A DNA stretch of 64,000 bases from Monoplex corrugatus (Eukaryota; Mollusca; Gastropoda; Littorinimorpha; Ranellidae), in NCBI GenBank assembly GCA_030674185.1, contig CM060312.1, positions 35,268,862-35,332,861 on the forward strand. Reading direction: 5' to 3'. Numbering within the stretch: position 1 is the first letter of the stretch; the number at the start of each line of letters is the position of its first letter. This document shows, in pieces, positions 22,235 through 32,434 of this stretch. Below the pieces are notes generated by a model that saw nothing but the letters and a program-made list of their open reading frames with translations, made no database searches and had not been told where the DNA came from. A program made the translations under genes and the position numbers.

Positions 22235-23846
22235 CATATTGATTATCTATCACCCCTTTTATTGTAACTAGAAATGTTTTGTTGTTCATCAAGAGATTAA
22301 AGTTTTGTTATTGCCATTAAGTTGTTTGATTTGCTTTTCTTCAAAGCAGAACACACGAAGTTTCCTGACACAGCTGGTCTCAAAATATTCAATTCTCGTC
22401 TCTGAGTTAGTTAACTGCCCACGTTTCACACCCATACAGGAAAATGGAGACTATTTGTACTTACAAACAAAACTTTCTCCTCAATAGTGAAGCTGATGAT
22501 ACTGACTTTCCAGATCCTATAATCCTATCCTTTGTGCATCTGCGTCTCTGGTCAGGCTAGCTCTAAGACATTTAAACAAGTTGACCTCTTCCAGTTTCTG
22601 GCGATGCATGTAGATTTTTGCACTGCTGAATGCTGTGCTGTTGATTATGACTTTACTCTTCCTCTGCTGACTTCCATACTATACAGAGCTGTGTTGTTGA
22701 CGAATCTGTTGGTATCATCTTGAAGTTAAGTGTTGATGCCTGCATGAGCTCTATGTCAGTGGCAAACCACAGGTTGCAGATGCTTCTACCCCGAATGGAG
22801 CTAAAGTTATGGTGGTTATGGAGGGTGATCTTCTCCAGGAAATTATTGAACAAGAATGGTGATAGTAGACATCTTTGGTGTACTCCTGTGTTCAACAAGA
22901 AGAAAAAAAACAGCATTGCTTGAGTTTTTATACATCGCCTCAACGAATTGGGTCATGTTTTCTTCTATACTGAAGTCTCTCATGACTCACCAGAGCCTTC
23001 ATGCCACACTGTATAAACAGTTTTCCTAAAGTCGATAGAGATTAGTAGAGATCACTTTGAGTAAGTATTTTCTGTCATGACAAGGCAGCTGAAATTCTGC
23101 TCAAATCTGCTCCTGCCAGATCCGATACCAACCTGCTCTTTAAAAGTAATCGCTCAGCAACAAGTCTTCACGTAAATGAAAATTATTCTGAGCCTGAATT
23201 TGAAGGTATGGGGAAAAGTAAAAGAAACTGAATGTACTCTGTATTGCAGGTGAAAGGCAGTAGCTATTCCAGCACCACTTCCCTGCGCTCCATGATGTCT
23301 GACACGCCAGGATTCTTCAGATGCCACTCCAACATCTCTGCCAACTCCACCAACATTCCCACAACTGCCTCCGACCCTATCCCACCCCCCTGCTCTGCTG
23401 CCACCAATGCTACTGCTGCCCCAAGTAAAGCAGACAAAGCTCAGGTACTCAGCTCCATTGTGAACCCCATCTTCCACTGGATGATTCCAGGTCTCCGGCT
23501 GGAAAAACCTATCGCTACAGATGTTGAGGGCAAGAGAGAAGAGGGCGAAGGGGGTGCAGAGCATGAGTGTGAGGTTATTGCTAAATGGAGGGCTCCCCTA
23601 CGTCGAAGAGTTAAAGCTGCAGTGTTGGTAGCCTTGCCTGTTGTCAGTTTGTTCCTGACTGTATTGCCTCTGGTTGGGGTTCAAACCTTATGGGCTGCTG
23701 GTGTCTCGCTCAATGGTGGCGTCATGGCTTGGATCTGCCACGTTATGTATTTCGTCATCCCTTCCCTCAACCCTTTTCTGATTGGTCTGACCAACCGCCA
23801 TCTGCGTTATGCTATTGCTGACACGCTCTGTTGTCGTCAGAACTGA
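16085..23846 (+). CDS. Rhodopsin-class G protein-coupled receptor, four exons
   Basis: Model: join(16085..16515, 19191..19478, 20803..21907, 23250..23846), 806 residues. All introns are GT/AG and the phases agree (2, 2, 0). A hydrophobic N-terminus (about 8-22) looks like a signal peptide. TM1 is about 48-76 (N67) and TM2 about 83-103 with LAFSD (D95). TM3 is about 156-178 with C156 and D180-R181-Y182. TM4 is about 200-220, ECL2 has C234, and TM5 is about 241-266 with P251. TM6 is about 729-751 with P748, and TM7 about 764-788 ends NPFLI (782-786). ICL3 is about 460 residues, rich in Lys, Asp, Asn and Ser. ECL1 is about 50 residues with N-F-S and N-K-T sequons. The position equivalent to 3.32 is W163, not the Asp of amine receptors, and TM6 lacks the CWxP motif. 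It is a class A plasma-membrane receptor; the ligand cannot be assigned and no orthologue was recognised. Confidence 0.88.
16516..17424. other. GPCR intron 1, 5' part
   Basis: Contains a (CTGCTA/CTGCTG)-rich block at about 17020-17090. The last bases before 17425 (AAAAAGTAAGAATTGGGGG) look like a polypurine tract. The segment from about 17140 to 17424 may therefore be the 3' end of an LTR-element internal region. No protein motif was recognised. Confidence 0.4.
17425..18845 (+). mobile_element. Probable 3' LTR of an LTR retrotransposon, in GPCR intron 1
   Basis: The segment starts TGTTACGAG directly after a purine tract and ends GTGTTACA, giving the TG...CA ends and short imperfect inverted termini of an LTR. 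An AATAAA at 18779-18784 precedes the end by about 60 bp, as expected for an R-U5 region. Length is about 1.42 kb. It contains five diverged tandem units of 121-155 bp (TCTGCTACAG anchors at 17457, 17612, 17756, 17886 and 18016). A 50-bp direct duplication containing GGTTTCATTCGGCGCCTGTT lies at about 18450-18550. No matching 5' LTR or target duplication is visible, so the call is an inference from structure. Confidence 0.45.
18450..18553 (+). repeat. Two-copy 50-bp direct duplication
   Basis: GGTTTCATTCGGCGCCTGTT with following CATGCCAAG.GACGAGAGACT occurs twice in tandem inside the proposed LTR. The small frames here on both strands are consequences of the duplication. Confidence 0.9.
19026..19090. 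repeat. (TG)n microsatellite close to GPCR exon 2
   Basis: A TG run with ATGT interruptions, followed by a variable GTGCG-rich zone reaching to within about 50 bp of the exon 2 acceptor. Confidence 0.95.
19191..19478 (+). CDS. GPCR exon 2: TM3, DRY motif, TM4, ECL2
   Basis: The acceptor is TGTTCCAG|CGAGATG and the donor ATATCCTG|GTGAGT. The first base completes the Ser codon and the last two start Trp240. It contains [20 protein letters not shown], the TM3/ICL2 signature of class A receptors. The acceptor lies about 100 bp downstream of a (TG)n tract. Confidence 0.92.
19479..20344. other. GPCR intron 2, 5' part
   Basis: No motif or repeat recognised before the LINE fragment. Confidence 0.5.
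20345..20640 (+). mobile_element. RTE-like LINE 3' end in GPCR intron 2
   Basis: [20 protein letters not shown] and [16 protein letters not shown] are nearly identical to the copy at 38510-38640. The tail then runs into (GAT)n. It is a 5'-truncated insertion in the same direction as the receptor. Confidence 0.82.
20640..20736. repeat. (GAT)n microsatellite at the LINE tail
   Basis: About 32 GAT units directly following the LINE 3' end. It gives a false polyhistidine frame on the - strand. Confidence 0.95.
20803..21907 (+). CDS. GPCR exon 3: TM5 and most of ICL3
   Basis: The acceptor is TTGTTTTCAG|GTACGTG and the donor AATCTGCAG|GTAATG, phase 0 at the end. TM5 ([18 protein letters not shown]) is followed by a loop of about 340 residues. 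The loop has a degenerate lysine-rich stretch (repeated KN and DxKKN pieces, about residues 395-460) and Ser-rich segments that could be phosphorylated. The exon is one uninterrupted frame of 368 codons, which argues for coding constraint. Confidence 0.88.
21908..22339. other. GPCR intron 3, 5' part with (AC)n and (AT)n
   Basis: (AC)n at 22093-22187 is followed by (AT)n with TACA interruptions at 22198-22240. No other feature. Confidence 0.9.
22340..23150 (-). mobile_element. Antisense LINE RT fragment in GPCR intron 3
   Basis: On the - strand from about 23150 downward come remnants of the pre-motif A region (about 23150-23060), then [19 protein letters not shown] residues (motif A, about 23045-23000). 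These are followed by [32 protein letters not shown] (motif B) and [15 protein letters not shown] (motif C, FADD changed to FATD), then [11 protein letters not shown]. The order is that of a LINE reverse transcriptase. Frames are broken. It is the same family as 24085-25250 and opposite to the receptor's direction. Confidence 0.75.
23250..23846 (+). CDS. GPCR exon 4: end of ICL3, TM6, TM7, short C-terminus
   Basis: The acceptor is GTATTGCAG|GTGAAAGGC in phase 0, and the stop TGA is at 23844-23846. It contains [20 protein letters not shown] (TM6) and [20 protein letters not shown] (TM7 into helix 8). Only about 18 residues follow the membrane, ending ADTLCCRQN, with a Cys pair suitable for palmitoylation. 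No AATAAA is seen before LINE sequence starts at about 24085. Confidence 0.9.
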   Translation: MKGSSYSSTTSLRSMMSDTPGFFRCHSNISANSTNIPTTASDPIPPPCSAATNATAAPSKADKAQVLSSIVNPIFHWMIPGLRLEKPIATDVEGKREEGEGGAEHECEVIAKWRAPLRRRVKAAVLVALPVVSLFLTVLPLVGVQTLWAAGVSLNGGVMAWICHVMYFVIPSLNPFLIGLTNRHLRYAIADTLCCRQN

Positions 23847-24084
23847 TATGATTTTGAGATGGATGACAGCTCTGCTATTACATTACCAGTGAGACATTCT
23901 TTTGATACTCGTATAAACAACCTGGGTAATGGTTTGTTGGATGTATATAAAACAACAGGAACATTTACAGTTACTGATTGTATTGGAGAGTGTAGTGGTA
24001 GTATGAAGAATATGTGCGAAGATGTTGGTGTGGTCGATTGTATGATTATATCAATTAATTTTTCTTTGATCGTATTCCTCAAGA

Positions 24085-25250
24085 ACAGAAGAATCATAGC
24101 ACAGATCATTAACCTGCCTACCGTTTGCGAAAAAATCTCTACAACCCGAGAGAGTTATACCACATCTTTATAGACTTCAAGAAGGCGTTTGACAGAGCCC
24201 GGCAAAAGACTCTGTTGGCCACACCAAAGAAATTTAACATCGGGCAAAACACCATTAGCGAGTATGCTCCCAAGCAACATGAGTGATACGCACACAGGGC
24301 GCCATTAGAGAGTGGTTCCCTATTTCGGTTCGAGCTCGTCAGGGCTGTCTTCTGTCTCCCACGCTATTCAACTATCCCTTGAAAGCATTATGACAGACGC
24401 ACTTGAAGGTCATGTCAGCAGTTATCATTGAAGGAAGAATCATCACGAACTTTTACTTCGCAGATGACATTGCTGGCCTGGCAAGCAGCGAGCAAGAATT
24501 CGGTAAGCTTGTCAAAAGATTAGATGAAACGTTTACATAGTATGCTATGAAAGTCAGCGCCAAGAAGACCATTGATGGCCAGCCACAGAAACACTACCAT
24601 CAGTACTGATATAAGCGTCCATGGACTGAAGCCAAAAACTGACCAACAGTCCACTTACCTGGTATCCATCATTAGCAATGAAGGATCCAAGGTTGAAATT
24701 CGCTCAAGGGCAGCAAAGACAATATCAGTTCTATCCAGGCTGAAACTTGTATAGATGAACAAGAACATTTCCATGAAACGCAAGATCAGGCTCTTACGTG
24801 CGCTGGTGTATTCTATATTTCTGTACGTGTGCAAGACATGGACCCTCGCAGCGGATCTGGAAAGACGAATCCATGCCATGGATATAAATGATATTGCAAG
24901 ATACGAAACATCAGATACACCGGACAATCCACACCAATGAACAAGATTGCCAAACCATCAAGCAGCACATTGGACTATAAACTGAAGATCTGCTGACATC
25001 ATCTAAACAACAACAACAACAAAACTACTTTGGTATGGTCACGTAACAAGATCCAGTGACCTTACTAAATCAATCCTCCAGGGGTATGTTGTTGGAAGAG
25101 ATGGAGGGGAATACAGAAAAAAAACAGTGGATTTAAATGGACAGAGAGAAAAATTGCAGACACCCAGGTTTTGGCACACAATGAAGACAGCTGGATGAAT
25201 TTGGTAAACAAAATTTAGTACGGTGTCCTAATGACTTTTCAAGGAGCTAA
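24085..25250 (+). mobile_element. LINE RT and tail just downstream of the GPCR
   Basis: Contains CEKISTTRE, FIDFKKAFDRA (motif A, about 24173), an FADDIAGLASSEQEFGKLVK motif C block (about 24455), a SILSR-like block, TWTLAADLERRIHAMD (about 24838) and a Trp-rich tail. Multiple stops. It starts about 240 bp after the receptor stop codon and ends at the edge of the GAA-rich block. Confidence 0.8.
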
Positions 25251-25255
25251 GAGAC

Positions 25256-25964
25256 AAGAAGAAGAAGAAGAAGAAGGAGAAGGAGAAGGAGGAGAAGAAG
25301 AAGAAGAAGAAGAAGAAGAATTGCGAAGAAGAATTGCGAAGAAGAAGTAGAAGAAGAAGAAGAAGGAGAAGAAGAAGAACAACAAGGAGAAGAAGAAGAA
25401 GAAGAAGAAGAAGAAGGAGAAGAAGAAGGAGAAGGGGAAAGAAGAAGAAGGAAGAATTGCGAAGAAGAAGAATTGCGAAGAAGAAGAATTGCGAAGAAGA
25501 AGAATTGCGAGAAGAAGAATTGCGAAGAAAAGAAGAATTGCGAAGAAGAAGAATTGCGAAGAAGAATTGCGAAGAAGAAGAAGAATTGCGAAGAAGAAGA
25601 AGAAGGAAGAATTGCGAAGAAGAAGAAGAATTGCGAAGAAGAAGAAGAATTGCGAAGAAGAAGAAGAATGCGAAGAATGCGAAGAAGAAGAAATTGCGAA
25701 GAAGAATTGCGAAGAAGAATTGCGAAGAAGAAGAAGAAGAAGAATTGCGAAGAAGAAGAATTGCGAAGAAGAAGAAGAAGAAGAAGAAGAAATTGCGAAG
25801 AAGAAGAATTGCGAAGAAGAAGAATTGCGAAGAAGAAGAAGAAGAAGAATTGCGAAGAAGAAGAATTGCGAAGAAGAAGAAGAAGAATTGCGAAGAAGAA
25901 GAATTGCGAAGAAGAAGAATTGCGAAGAATTGGAAGAAGAAGAAGAAGAAAAAGAAGAAGAAGA

Positions 25965-25996
<32 letters not shown>

Positions 25997-25998
25997 CA
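25256..25998. repeat. GAA-rich array with an AATTGCGAAGAAGAAG unit
   Basis: Nearly pure purine + strand. (GAA)n is followed by about 35 variable-length units of the type ATTGCGAAGAAGAAGA between 25445 and 25935, then (GAA)n again. Long frames on both strands (Arg/Glu/Lys or Phe/Leu/Ser) are artefacts. The element has mirror symmetry suited to triplex formation. Confidence 0.93.
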
Positions 25999-26056
25999 AA
26001 CGCCTCTAAAACGAAAGTGATGAAATTTTCCAGAAGAAAAATGTGAAGGCCCCCAA

Positions 26057-27560
26057 TATTTCCCCAAGTGATTTCATCATCAGTTAGTGCTCCTGCTCTT
26101 TCGTTGTCTTAAAATAGTCCTGTAATGAGTTGCTGGAATATTTCACCCGTTGAAAATATGCCAAAGAGAACTCTCAGAAACCTTATCTTTCAAATGGTAT
26201 GTTAAAAGTGCAAAGCTTGGAACTTTCTTCATCGAGTTTGAGTTGTCAGAAACTTGATGTTGCATCTGGCGTGAAAAAAATCGTTTGTTGCTGACATGTT
26301 TTGTACAGTTTCTTCCACTGTTTTCAATAAAGAATGTTTTCTTTTTACTGTTTTATCTAGGTCTCTTGGATCTAGCAGATTCTGACTTTACTTGGTGTCT
26401 TCGTTTACTAAATTAGTTGGTTAGTTTGTTCGGCTATGACACGTTCAGCTTCCATTTCTTTCTAATGTCGCTTTCATTTTGTCTTTGATGGCCACTGGCA
26501 CTTGTCTTCGTGCATGTACAACTGATGTCTCACTTTTGTCTATTATTATTTTGTACTCTCCTGACAGGCATCCTAGTCCTTTGAATATCTCTGTATACCT
26601 TATTGTTATGTCTTTCCAATTGTATCAACTCTTTGCACTTATCCTAAAGTTTCACAAGCTTTGACAAATAAAATTGATGTGTTGTCTGTTTCTCCATCAA
26701 AGAACTGTCGTTGTAGTTGTGACCATTGTACTTGATTGTCAGTTTTATTTCTCCCGTGGTTTTGATTTCATGACCGGAGTGTGGCTTGGATTTTGTATTT
26801 TTTGTGTCCATCAGTTTTGCTTATAGTTTCTTGACTACTTTGTTTGATATGACATTACATTTGACCTCAGTGTCTATTTAAAGATTCACTTTCTTGCCAT
26901 TTTTTTCTATTTGTCTGTACCTGTCATTCACTGTGTTGACGGGGTTTTTTTTTTCGCACAGTTGCTATCATGTACATGTAGAGTGTTTCTTTGTCGTCTG
27001 AAGTATAATTTTCGTCATTCTGTCAGTGACTTGAATTTTGCTATTCTGTTTCTGTTCATTGGCACCACACTTATTGTTCTGGATAATGATGTTTTAAATT
27101 ACAGGCAAAGCAAACTTTGCTCCATTCTGCACATGCGTTTCTTCTGTTGTACTCCTCCATGTCTGCCACTTTTTATTTTTTTGCGTTGACTAACGGTTAA
27201 TGTTTGCTGTATGTGATTTTATGTACTGATTCCTTGACTTCTGACATATTTTGGTTTTGGAATTTAAGATTACTTTTAGTGTTACAATTTTAATGACGTT
27301 TTCTACTATTAAATCAGCTTTAGTTTCAATAAATTTTTCTCCAACTTTTTTGTTGTTGTGCAAACACTATTCTGTCGGATACATCATTGTCTTGTTTAGC
27401 CCCCAAATCACAATCTTTAGCTAACAACTTGGCTTTGTTACTATTGTTCACAACTTGCTTCTGATGCTGTGTTTTGTCGTGTAATTTGTATTGTGCAAAA
27501 TCTGAATTAGGGTTTGGCTGAATGTGCGCTCAGAATCGGTTATAGTACTTTTGCGGAATC
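26057..27560 (-). mobile_element. Antisense Gypsy-type retrotransposon remnant (gag, protease, RT)
   Basis: On the - strand, in order from about 27560, there is a gag-like block (FAQYKLHDK, then LLAKDCDLGA and VSDRIVFAQ), a decayed Cys-rich zone, and a retropepsin-like block at about 26880 (IDTEVKCNVIS, corresponding to an IDTGAxCNV active site with G changed to E). DIQRTRMPV and SASGHQRQN follow, then pre-RT and RT pieces to about 26070. The arrangement is that of a Gypsy/Ty3 pol. Many stops and frameshifts make it a dead copy, and no LTRs were identified. Confidence 0.65.
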
Positions 27561-27791
27561 TTCTGTTCGTCTCTTGTTAGTCCCCATGTACTGTAGCAAG
27601 AAACTCTGGGGACAGGGGGACTGCACAAAGTCTTCGGAGGAGGAGCCACATATGCCGTGAGATGGAGAAGATCCAGAATGTTCATGGCATTGGCCTTAAA
27701 CCTGCAAATATTCCCTGTCCGCTGGCAAGGCCTTGAGGTTCTGTCTAGCGTAGATTTTATAGGATCTTTGTATCAGTCTTTCATTAGAAAA

Positions 27792-27798
<7 letters not shown>

Positions 27799-27832
<34 letters not shown>

Positions 27833-27850
27833 ATACACACACGCGCGCGC

Positions 27851-27918
<68 letters not shown>
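27799..27918. repeat. (AC)n/(GCAC)n microsatellite
   Basis: (AC)n, then alternating CGCGCG and GCAC units, then (AC)n. The alternating purine-pyrimidine core CGCGCGCGCG at about 27843-27852 is a classic Z-DNA-prone sequence. Confidence 0.95.
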
Positions 27919-28139
27919 TCATGTGCACGGGGTACTACGTGCACATGTTTTTTTGTTTTTTTTGTATCGTGTGCATGGGGTATTGTATGCATGAGTTTTT
28001 TATGTCGCGTACGAAAGGGAATTTTGTGTGCATGTGGATGTAGTTTTGAAAACATTCACCGAAGTTGGGAACTTGGTGTGGACTGGGTTGGTTAGTCAGT
28101 CTCCAAAAATCCGCCTTGAGAAATAGTCTGGAGCTTCAG

Positions 28140-28790
28140 TTGTTAAAAGAAAGAAAAAGGAGAAAAGAAGGGAAAAAAGAAAGAAGAAGAGAGAGATGGA
28201 GCAGAAGAAGAAGAAAGAAAAGAAGTAGAAAAGAAGAAGACGGACAAGGACAGAAAGGAGAAGAAGGAGAAGAAGAACAAGAAGAAAGCGAAAAAGAAGT
28301 AGAAAAGAAAAAGAAGGCGAAACAAAAAGAAGAAAGAAAGAAGTAGAAAAAGAAGAAAGAGAAGAGAAAGGAGAAGGTGAAAAAGAAGAAGAAGAAGAGA
28401 AAGAAAATGAATTAGGAGAAAAAGAAGGGAAAAAAAGAAGAAAAATAGATAAAAGAAGGCGAAAAAGGATAAGCAGAAGAAGAGGAACAAGAAGAATGAG
28501 GAGGAGAAGAAGGAGAGGAGGAAGAAGGAGAAGAGGAAGAATAAGAAAAAAGCAAAACAGAGGTAGAGAAAAAAAAGAAGGCAAAGAAGAAGAGGAAGGC
28601 GAAGAAAGAGGAGAAGAAAGCGAAGAGAAAAAAAAGAGAAGAAGAAGGAGAAAAGGGAGAAGAAGACGAAGAAGGAGACGAAGAAGGAGACGAGGAAGAA
28701 AGAGACGACGAAAAAGGAGAAGCAAAAGAAAGGAGGGGAGACAAGGAAACGAAGGAGAGAGCGAAGAAGGAGGAGAGAAAGAGTTGATAT
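28140..28790. repeat. Second purine-rich (GAA/AGG) block
   Basis: More than 600 bp of nearly uninterrupted A/G on the + strand without a fixed unit. The long frames in it are low-complexity. Confidence 0.93.
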
Positions 28791-28978
28791 GAAGGTGTGT
28801 GAATATGAATGTTAATATGAATGTTGTATGTGTGTTGTTTGAAAGCTGTTAGTAAAAAAAATGTATAAATTATCATTGTGATTTGTTTGGTGCCATTGGG
28901 TGAAAGGAGAGCGTGCGGTTGCGTGACGGACGAATGCTTTTTGCATGTGTTGATTGCGTAAATATGTGTAACAAAGCA

Positions 28979-29012
28979 ACACACACACACACACACACCA
29001 CACACACAACAA

Positions 29013-29092
<80 letters not shown>

Positions 29093-29097
29093 CACCA
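28979..29097. repeat. (AC)n microsatellite
   Basis: AC tract with ACCAC and ACAACAACC interruptions. Confidence 0.97.
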
Positions 29098-29394
29098 ACA
29101 AACAATGTACACAATGAAGCAAACAAGCATTAAAAAAAGACCATATAAAAAACAAAAACTAAGAAGAACACTGACGATGAAACATATTGCATCACGCTAT
29201 TCCTCTCTGTAACGATAGGTACAAAGTGACCTTTTTTCCATATTTTTTAAATTCCTAAACTTTGGTTTCAGATAAGCCTAAACCCTTTACATTCCACGCT
29301 GTAAGAGTGCATAGTGTTACTTTTGGGAATAACACCAATGTTTGTCTAATGGCTCTTGTTTTTGCTTTAGTGGTGGATTTTCGGCGACGTCTTT

Positions 29395-29775
29395 TTCACT
29401 AAAAATGATAATTATAATAAAAGCACATTTATGGTGTGCCTAACAGTGCTCCAGGCGCTTACAGTTCTACAATACAAAAAAATGAATATGTACAAGTAAC
29501 ACACATTCACTAATTTTACCCATTATGCACACATAAACATAAACAACATCCACATACAAGACGCGACAAGAACGCACTAAAACTAGGATGAGTAGGGTCA
29601 GTATAACAAAGTCAACCTAAACAGAAGGATTCAACGAAAAAGACGGGCTTCAAGTTGGATCTTGAACGAAGAAAAGTTGAGAAAATTTCTCAGATCAAAG
29701 GGTAGATTATTCCTCAATTTCGTTTAATGTCTATCCACATAACGTGATATTAGATTATTCCTTTTTAGTAAGACC
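29395..29775 (-). mobile_element. L2/CR1-like LINE 3' end, antisense
   Basis: The - strand reads a NNLPFDLRNFLNFSSFKIQL peptide at about 29720-29650, matching the C-terminal signature of L2/CR1-type ORF2 also seen at 34700-34760. It then continues to a 3' UTR with TAAGCGCC..., AAATGTGCTTTTATTATAAT near 29400. The 5' part is missing. Confidence 0.65.
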
Positions 29776-30964
29776 ATCAGTGGTATGATGACTCATATTT
29801 TGTTTATAAAGGCATCATTTCAATGCTAGATGACTTCAGACTTTCCAAGATGCAGAGTTCTTAATGTATCGGGATGAATTTCAAGTCAAGTTTGTCGGCA
29901 CGTTCATTTGCCTGAACTTCAGTACGTTCGGGACATTACCTCCACGTGATGTATGCACGCGCTCTCTCTTTTCTTTTTCTCTCACACACGCATACACACA
30001 AACACATGCACACACTCTGGCACATACATAAACACATGCACAAGCACACGTATGCATACACCAGTTACATTGCTTTACAATTCATGACTTTGTTCTTCCA
30101 CAAGCATCACAGCAATTTACTGGATATGAAATAAATTCTGTGGATTAAAAAAGAGTACACTTTGTCTCTTGCCTACCGTACAGACGATAAAGCTGTAGAG
30201 AATACTGCGTTGTCGCTGAATATAGTTTTCATCGTCAGTGAATACCATCTCGCTTTTACGAACTCTACAGTACCTGTTTCACTTTCCCACTCACGGTACC
30301 ATTTTTGCTTGATTCTTTTACAGCGCCGTGGACTCAAGATCTGATATCTCGATTCGATCAAGCCCTCAACATTAAAAACTGGACCGTTTTCTGCCCATTT
30401 TACTGTTTCCATCATTCTAGTATTGTCTGCTTAGTATTTCATAAGTCTCTTTCTCCTCCCCCCTCCCCACCTCCTCCCGTACTCCCGATTTCAAGACATT
30501 GCCAGCTCACAGGATTTTTACGCAGGTTCAAGGAGTTTGCCACATAACTACTACTGGCAGACTTTGGAAGAGCGCATATGGAATTGTCCGAGTGCAATAA
30601 ATCCCACCTGAGCAAACTCGATATCCTTTTAAATAATTATATCGTTTTGGTCAAACTGAAGCAAAAACAAAGCACTGTATTGTGAAAAATACGTAATAAT
30701 GATAATTAGAAAAATTCATCACAATTTTAAGAGCCCCAACTCCTAAATGCTGCTCAGAGTTCTGTCCAATGGAATATGATACATGAAAATATTGACCTGA
30801 ATCACACACAAAAACATTTTTGAGCACGTAAGTGTAGACATCAGTTGAAACAGGTGTGTTGTTTTTTTTAAACTATTTTGAAAACGGGAACAGAAGGGCA
30901 TCACGGTTTGTCGAAGGGAGAGATATTCGTTTTGGATGACTCAGCATGGTAGCTGTATGATCTC
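29776..30964. other. No gene recognised
   Basis: Short CACACA-rich patch at 29980-30060 and a C/T-rich patch near 30450. No domain or dispersed repeat recognised. Confidence 0.5.
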
Positions 30965-30997
30965 TGGCCATATATCTTTCTTATTATTATTATCATT

Positions 30998-31032
<35 letters not shown>

Positions 31033-31097
31033 CGTCGTCGTCATCATCATCATCATCATCATCATCATCAATCAGTGTTGTTGTTGTTGTTGTTGTT

Positions 31098-31155
<58 letters not shown>

Positions 31156-31205
31156 CTATTATTATTATTATTATTATCATCATTATTATTATCATCATTA
31201 ATATA
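30965..31205. repeat. Trinucleotide compound array (ATT, GTC, ATC, TTG)
   Basis: Ordered blocks of ATT, (GTC)n, (ATC)n, (TTG)n, (ATC)n and (ATT)n. Confidence 0.95.
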
Positions 31206-31499
31206 GTGCTATTCTCCTCAGTCATTTGGACTTATTACCTGGTACTAGTTAGTCATTGTGAGAATCAGTTCAGAATTGGACCACAGACAGCGAGAAGGTT
31301 GATAGGCACAGTGAACAGAGATGATAAGCATGATGAAAAAGAACCATGAAAAAAAAGAACCGAAAGACAAGCAAAAATATGTTGTTTTGATAAAACCCAA
31401 ACCCAAACAAAACAAACTGTAAGCAGAGTTACTACGACCAAATCATTCAAAATGTTTACTTTCAACATCATCAAACCACTCAATCCAAACAGATGGCTA

Positions 31500-31925
31500 T
31501 TTGCTATATAATTAGAAATTCACAAAATACAATCAAGCAATGCTCAATGCTTAAAATCAATCGACCGATTAGTCAATCAGTCAAAATATCAATCAATCAG
31601 CCAATCACTTAGTCAATGCCTCCATACGCAAATATAGTCAAACAAAATCAGAAACCTTATTGTCAGCACACTATCGTGACTGAAATATACAAAACAGAAT
31701 CAAAGTCTTTAAATTTAAAATCGATCGATGAATCAATCAATTCAATTCAATTCATTGCAATCAATCAATTAAATCGACCAACCAATCAATCACATCAAAT
31801 CATTGCAATCAATCAATATAAATCGATCAACCAATCAATCAATCAAAAATCGATCAAACAACCAATCAGTCAATACAATTCATTGCAGTCAGTCTGTCAG
31901 TTCAAACAAACCAAATCAACGAAAT
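31500..31925. repeat. (AATC)-rich imperfect repeat
   Basis: Dense AATCAATCAAT motifs, interrupted. A similar block lies at 40480-40935. Confidence 0.85.
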
Positions 31926-31971
31926 AATTTTCTGCACAATCAAGCAATCGTCTGGAAGCTTTTCTTTGAAT

Positions 31972-31977
31972 TTTATT
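31972..31977 (-). terminator. Candidate poly(A) signal of the chitin-binding gene
   Basis: AATAAA on the - strand, about 160 bp downstream of the stop codon. It is the first canonical signal there. Confidence 0.45.
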
Positions 31978-32134
31978 TGTTATTTTTTTTTATTATTATT
32001 ATTACCTTCCAATCCTAACAACCTTCCACTGTCAATTACTCAACAGTCATGTAGGGGCCTACTTTACTCCAGAAATCGCGAGACTACAATCTTACAATGT
32101 CACTTCCGGCTGCTGGGGACTACATTTTAAAACG

Positions 32135-32434
32135 TCACTTCCGGCCGCTCAGGACCTGAGCCGCGGGTTTGTAACAGGTTTCCAGAAAGGCGTTCCACAC
32201 TAACTGAGCGGGACAGGAGTTGAGGAAGGCATTGCCCGAAAGATCGCACTGGATGTACTTGGACTGGTCAAAGTGGGGGAAGAAGAGACGACCTTCAGAA
32301 ATGGCTTTGGATGTGCAAGGATTGTTTGGTTGACCGGCCATCATATCCGGGGTGGGCTTGTTCAGTCCCCCAGGGGTCTGGCCCGCGTTCATTTGGTACA
32401 CACATGAGAGGATGGTCTGGTCCCACACCAGCAG
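32135..32434 (-). CDS. Chitin-binding gene exon 5: end of unit 2, complete unit 3, stop
   Basis: Acceptor AAATTTTCAG|CTGCTG. LLVWDQTILSC completes unit 2. A Pro/Gly/Asn linker follows, then NNPCTSKAISEGRLFFPHFD, YIQCD, NSCPAQLVWNAFLETC. The stop TGA is at 32137-32135. The stop lies inside GGAAGTGAC, repeated about 37 bp further on as part of an imperfect tandem duplication across the coding end. Confidence 0.9.
   Translation of the reverse strand: MLVWDQTILSCVYQMNAGQTPGGLNKPTPDMMAGQPNNPCTSKAISEGRLFFPHFDQSKYIQCDLSGNAFLNSCPAQLVWNAFLETCYKPAAQVLSGRK

Noticed and set aside
25228..26067. Long Phe/Leu/Ser-rich and Arg/Glu/Lys-rich frames
   Set aside because: Low-complexity translations of the GAA-rich array on both strands.
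26057..27560. Host gene with many introns on the + strand
   Set aside because: The T-rich + strand frames have no motifs, whereas the - strand shows gag-protease-RT blocks in order.
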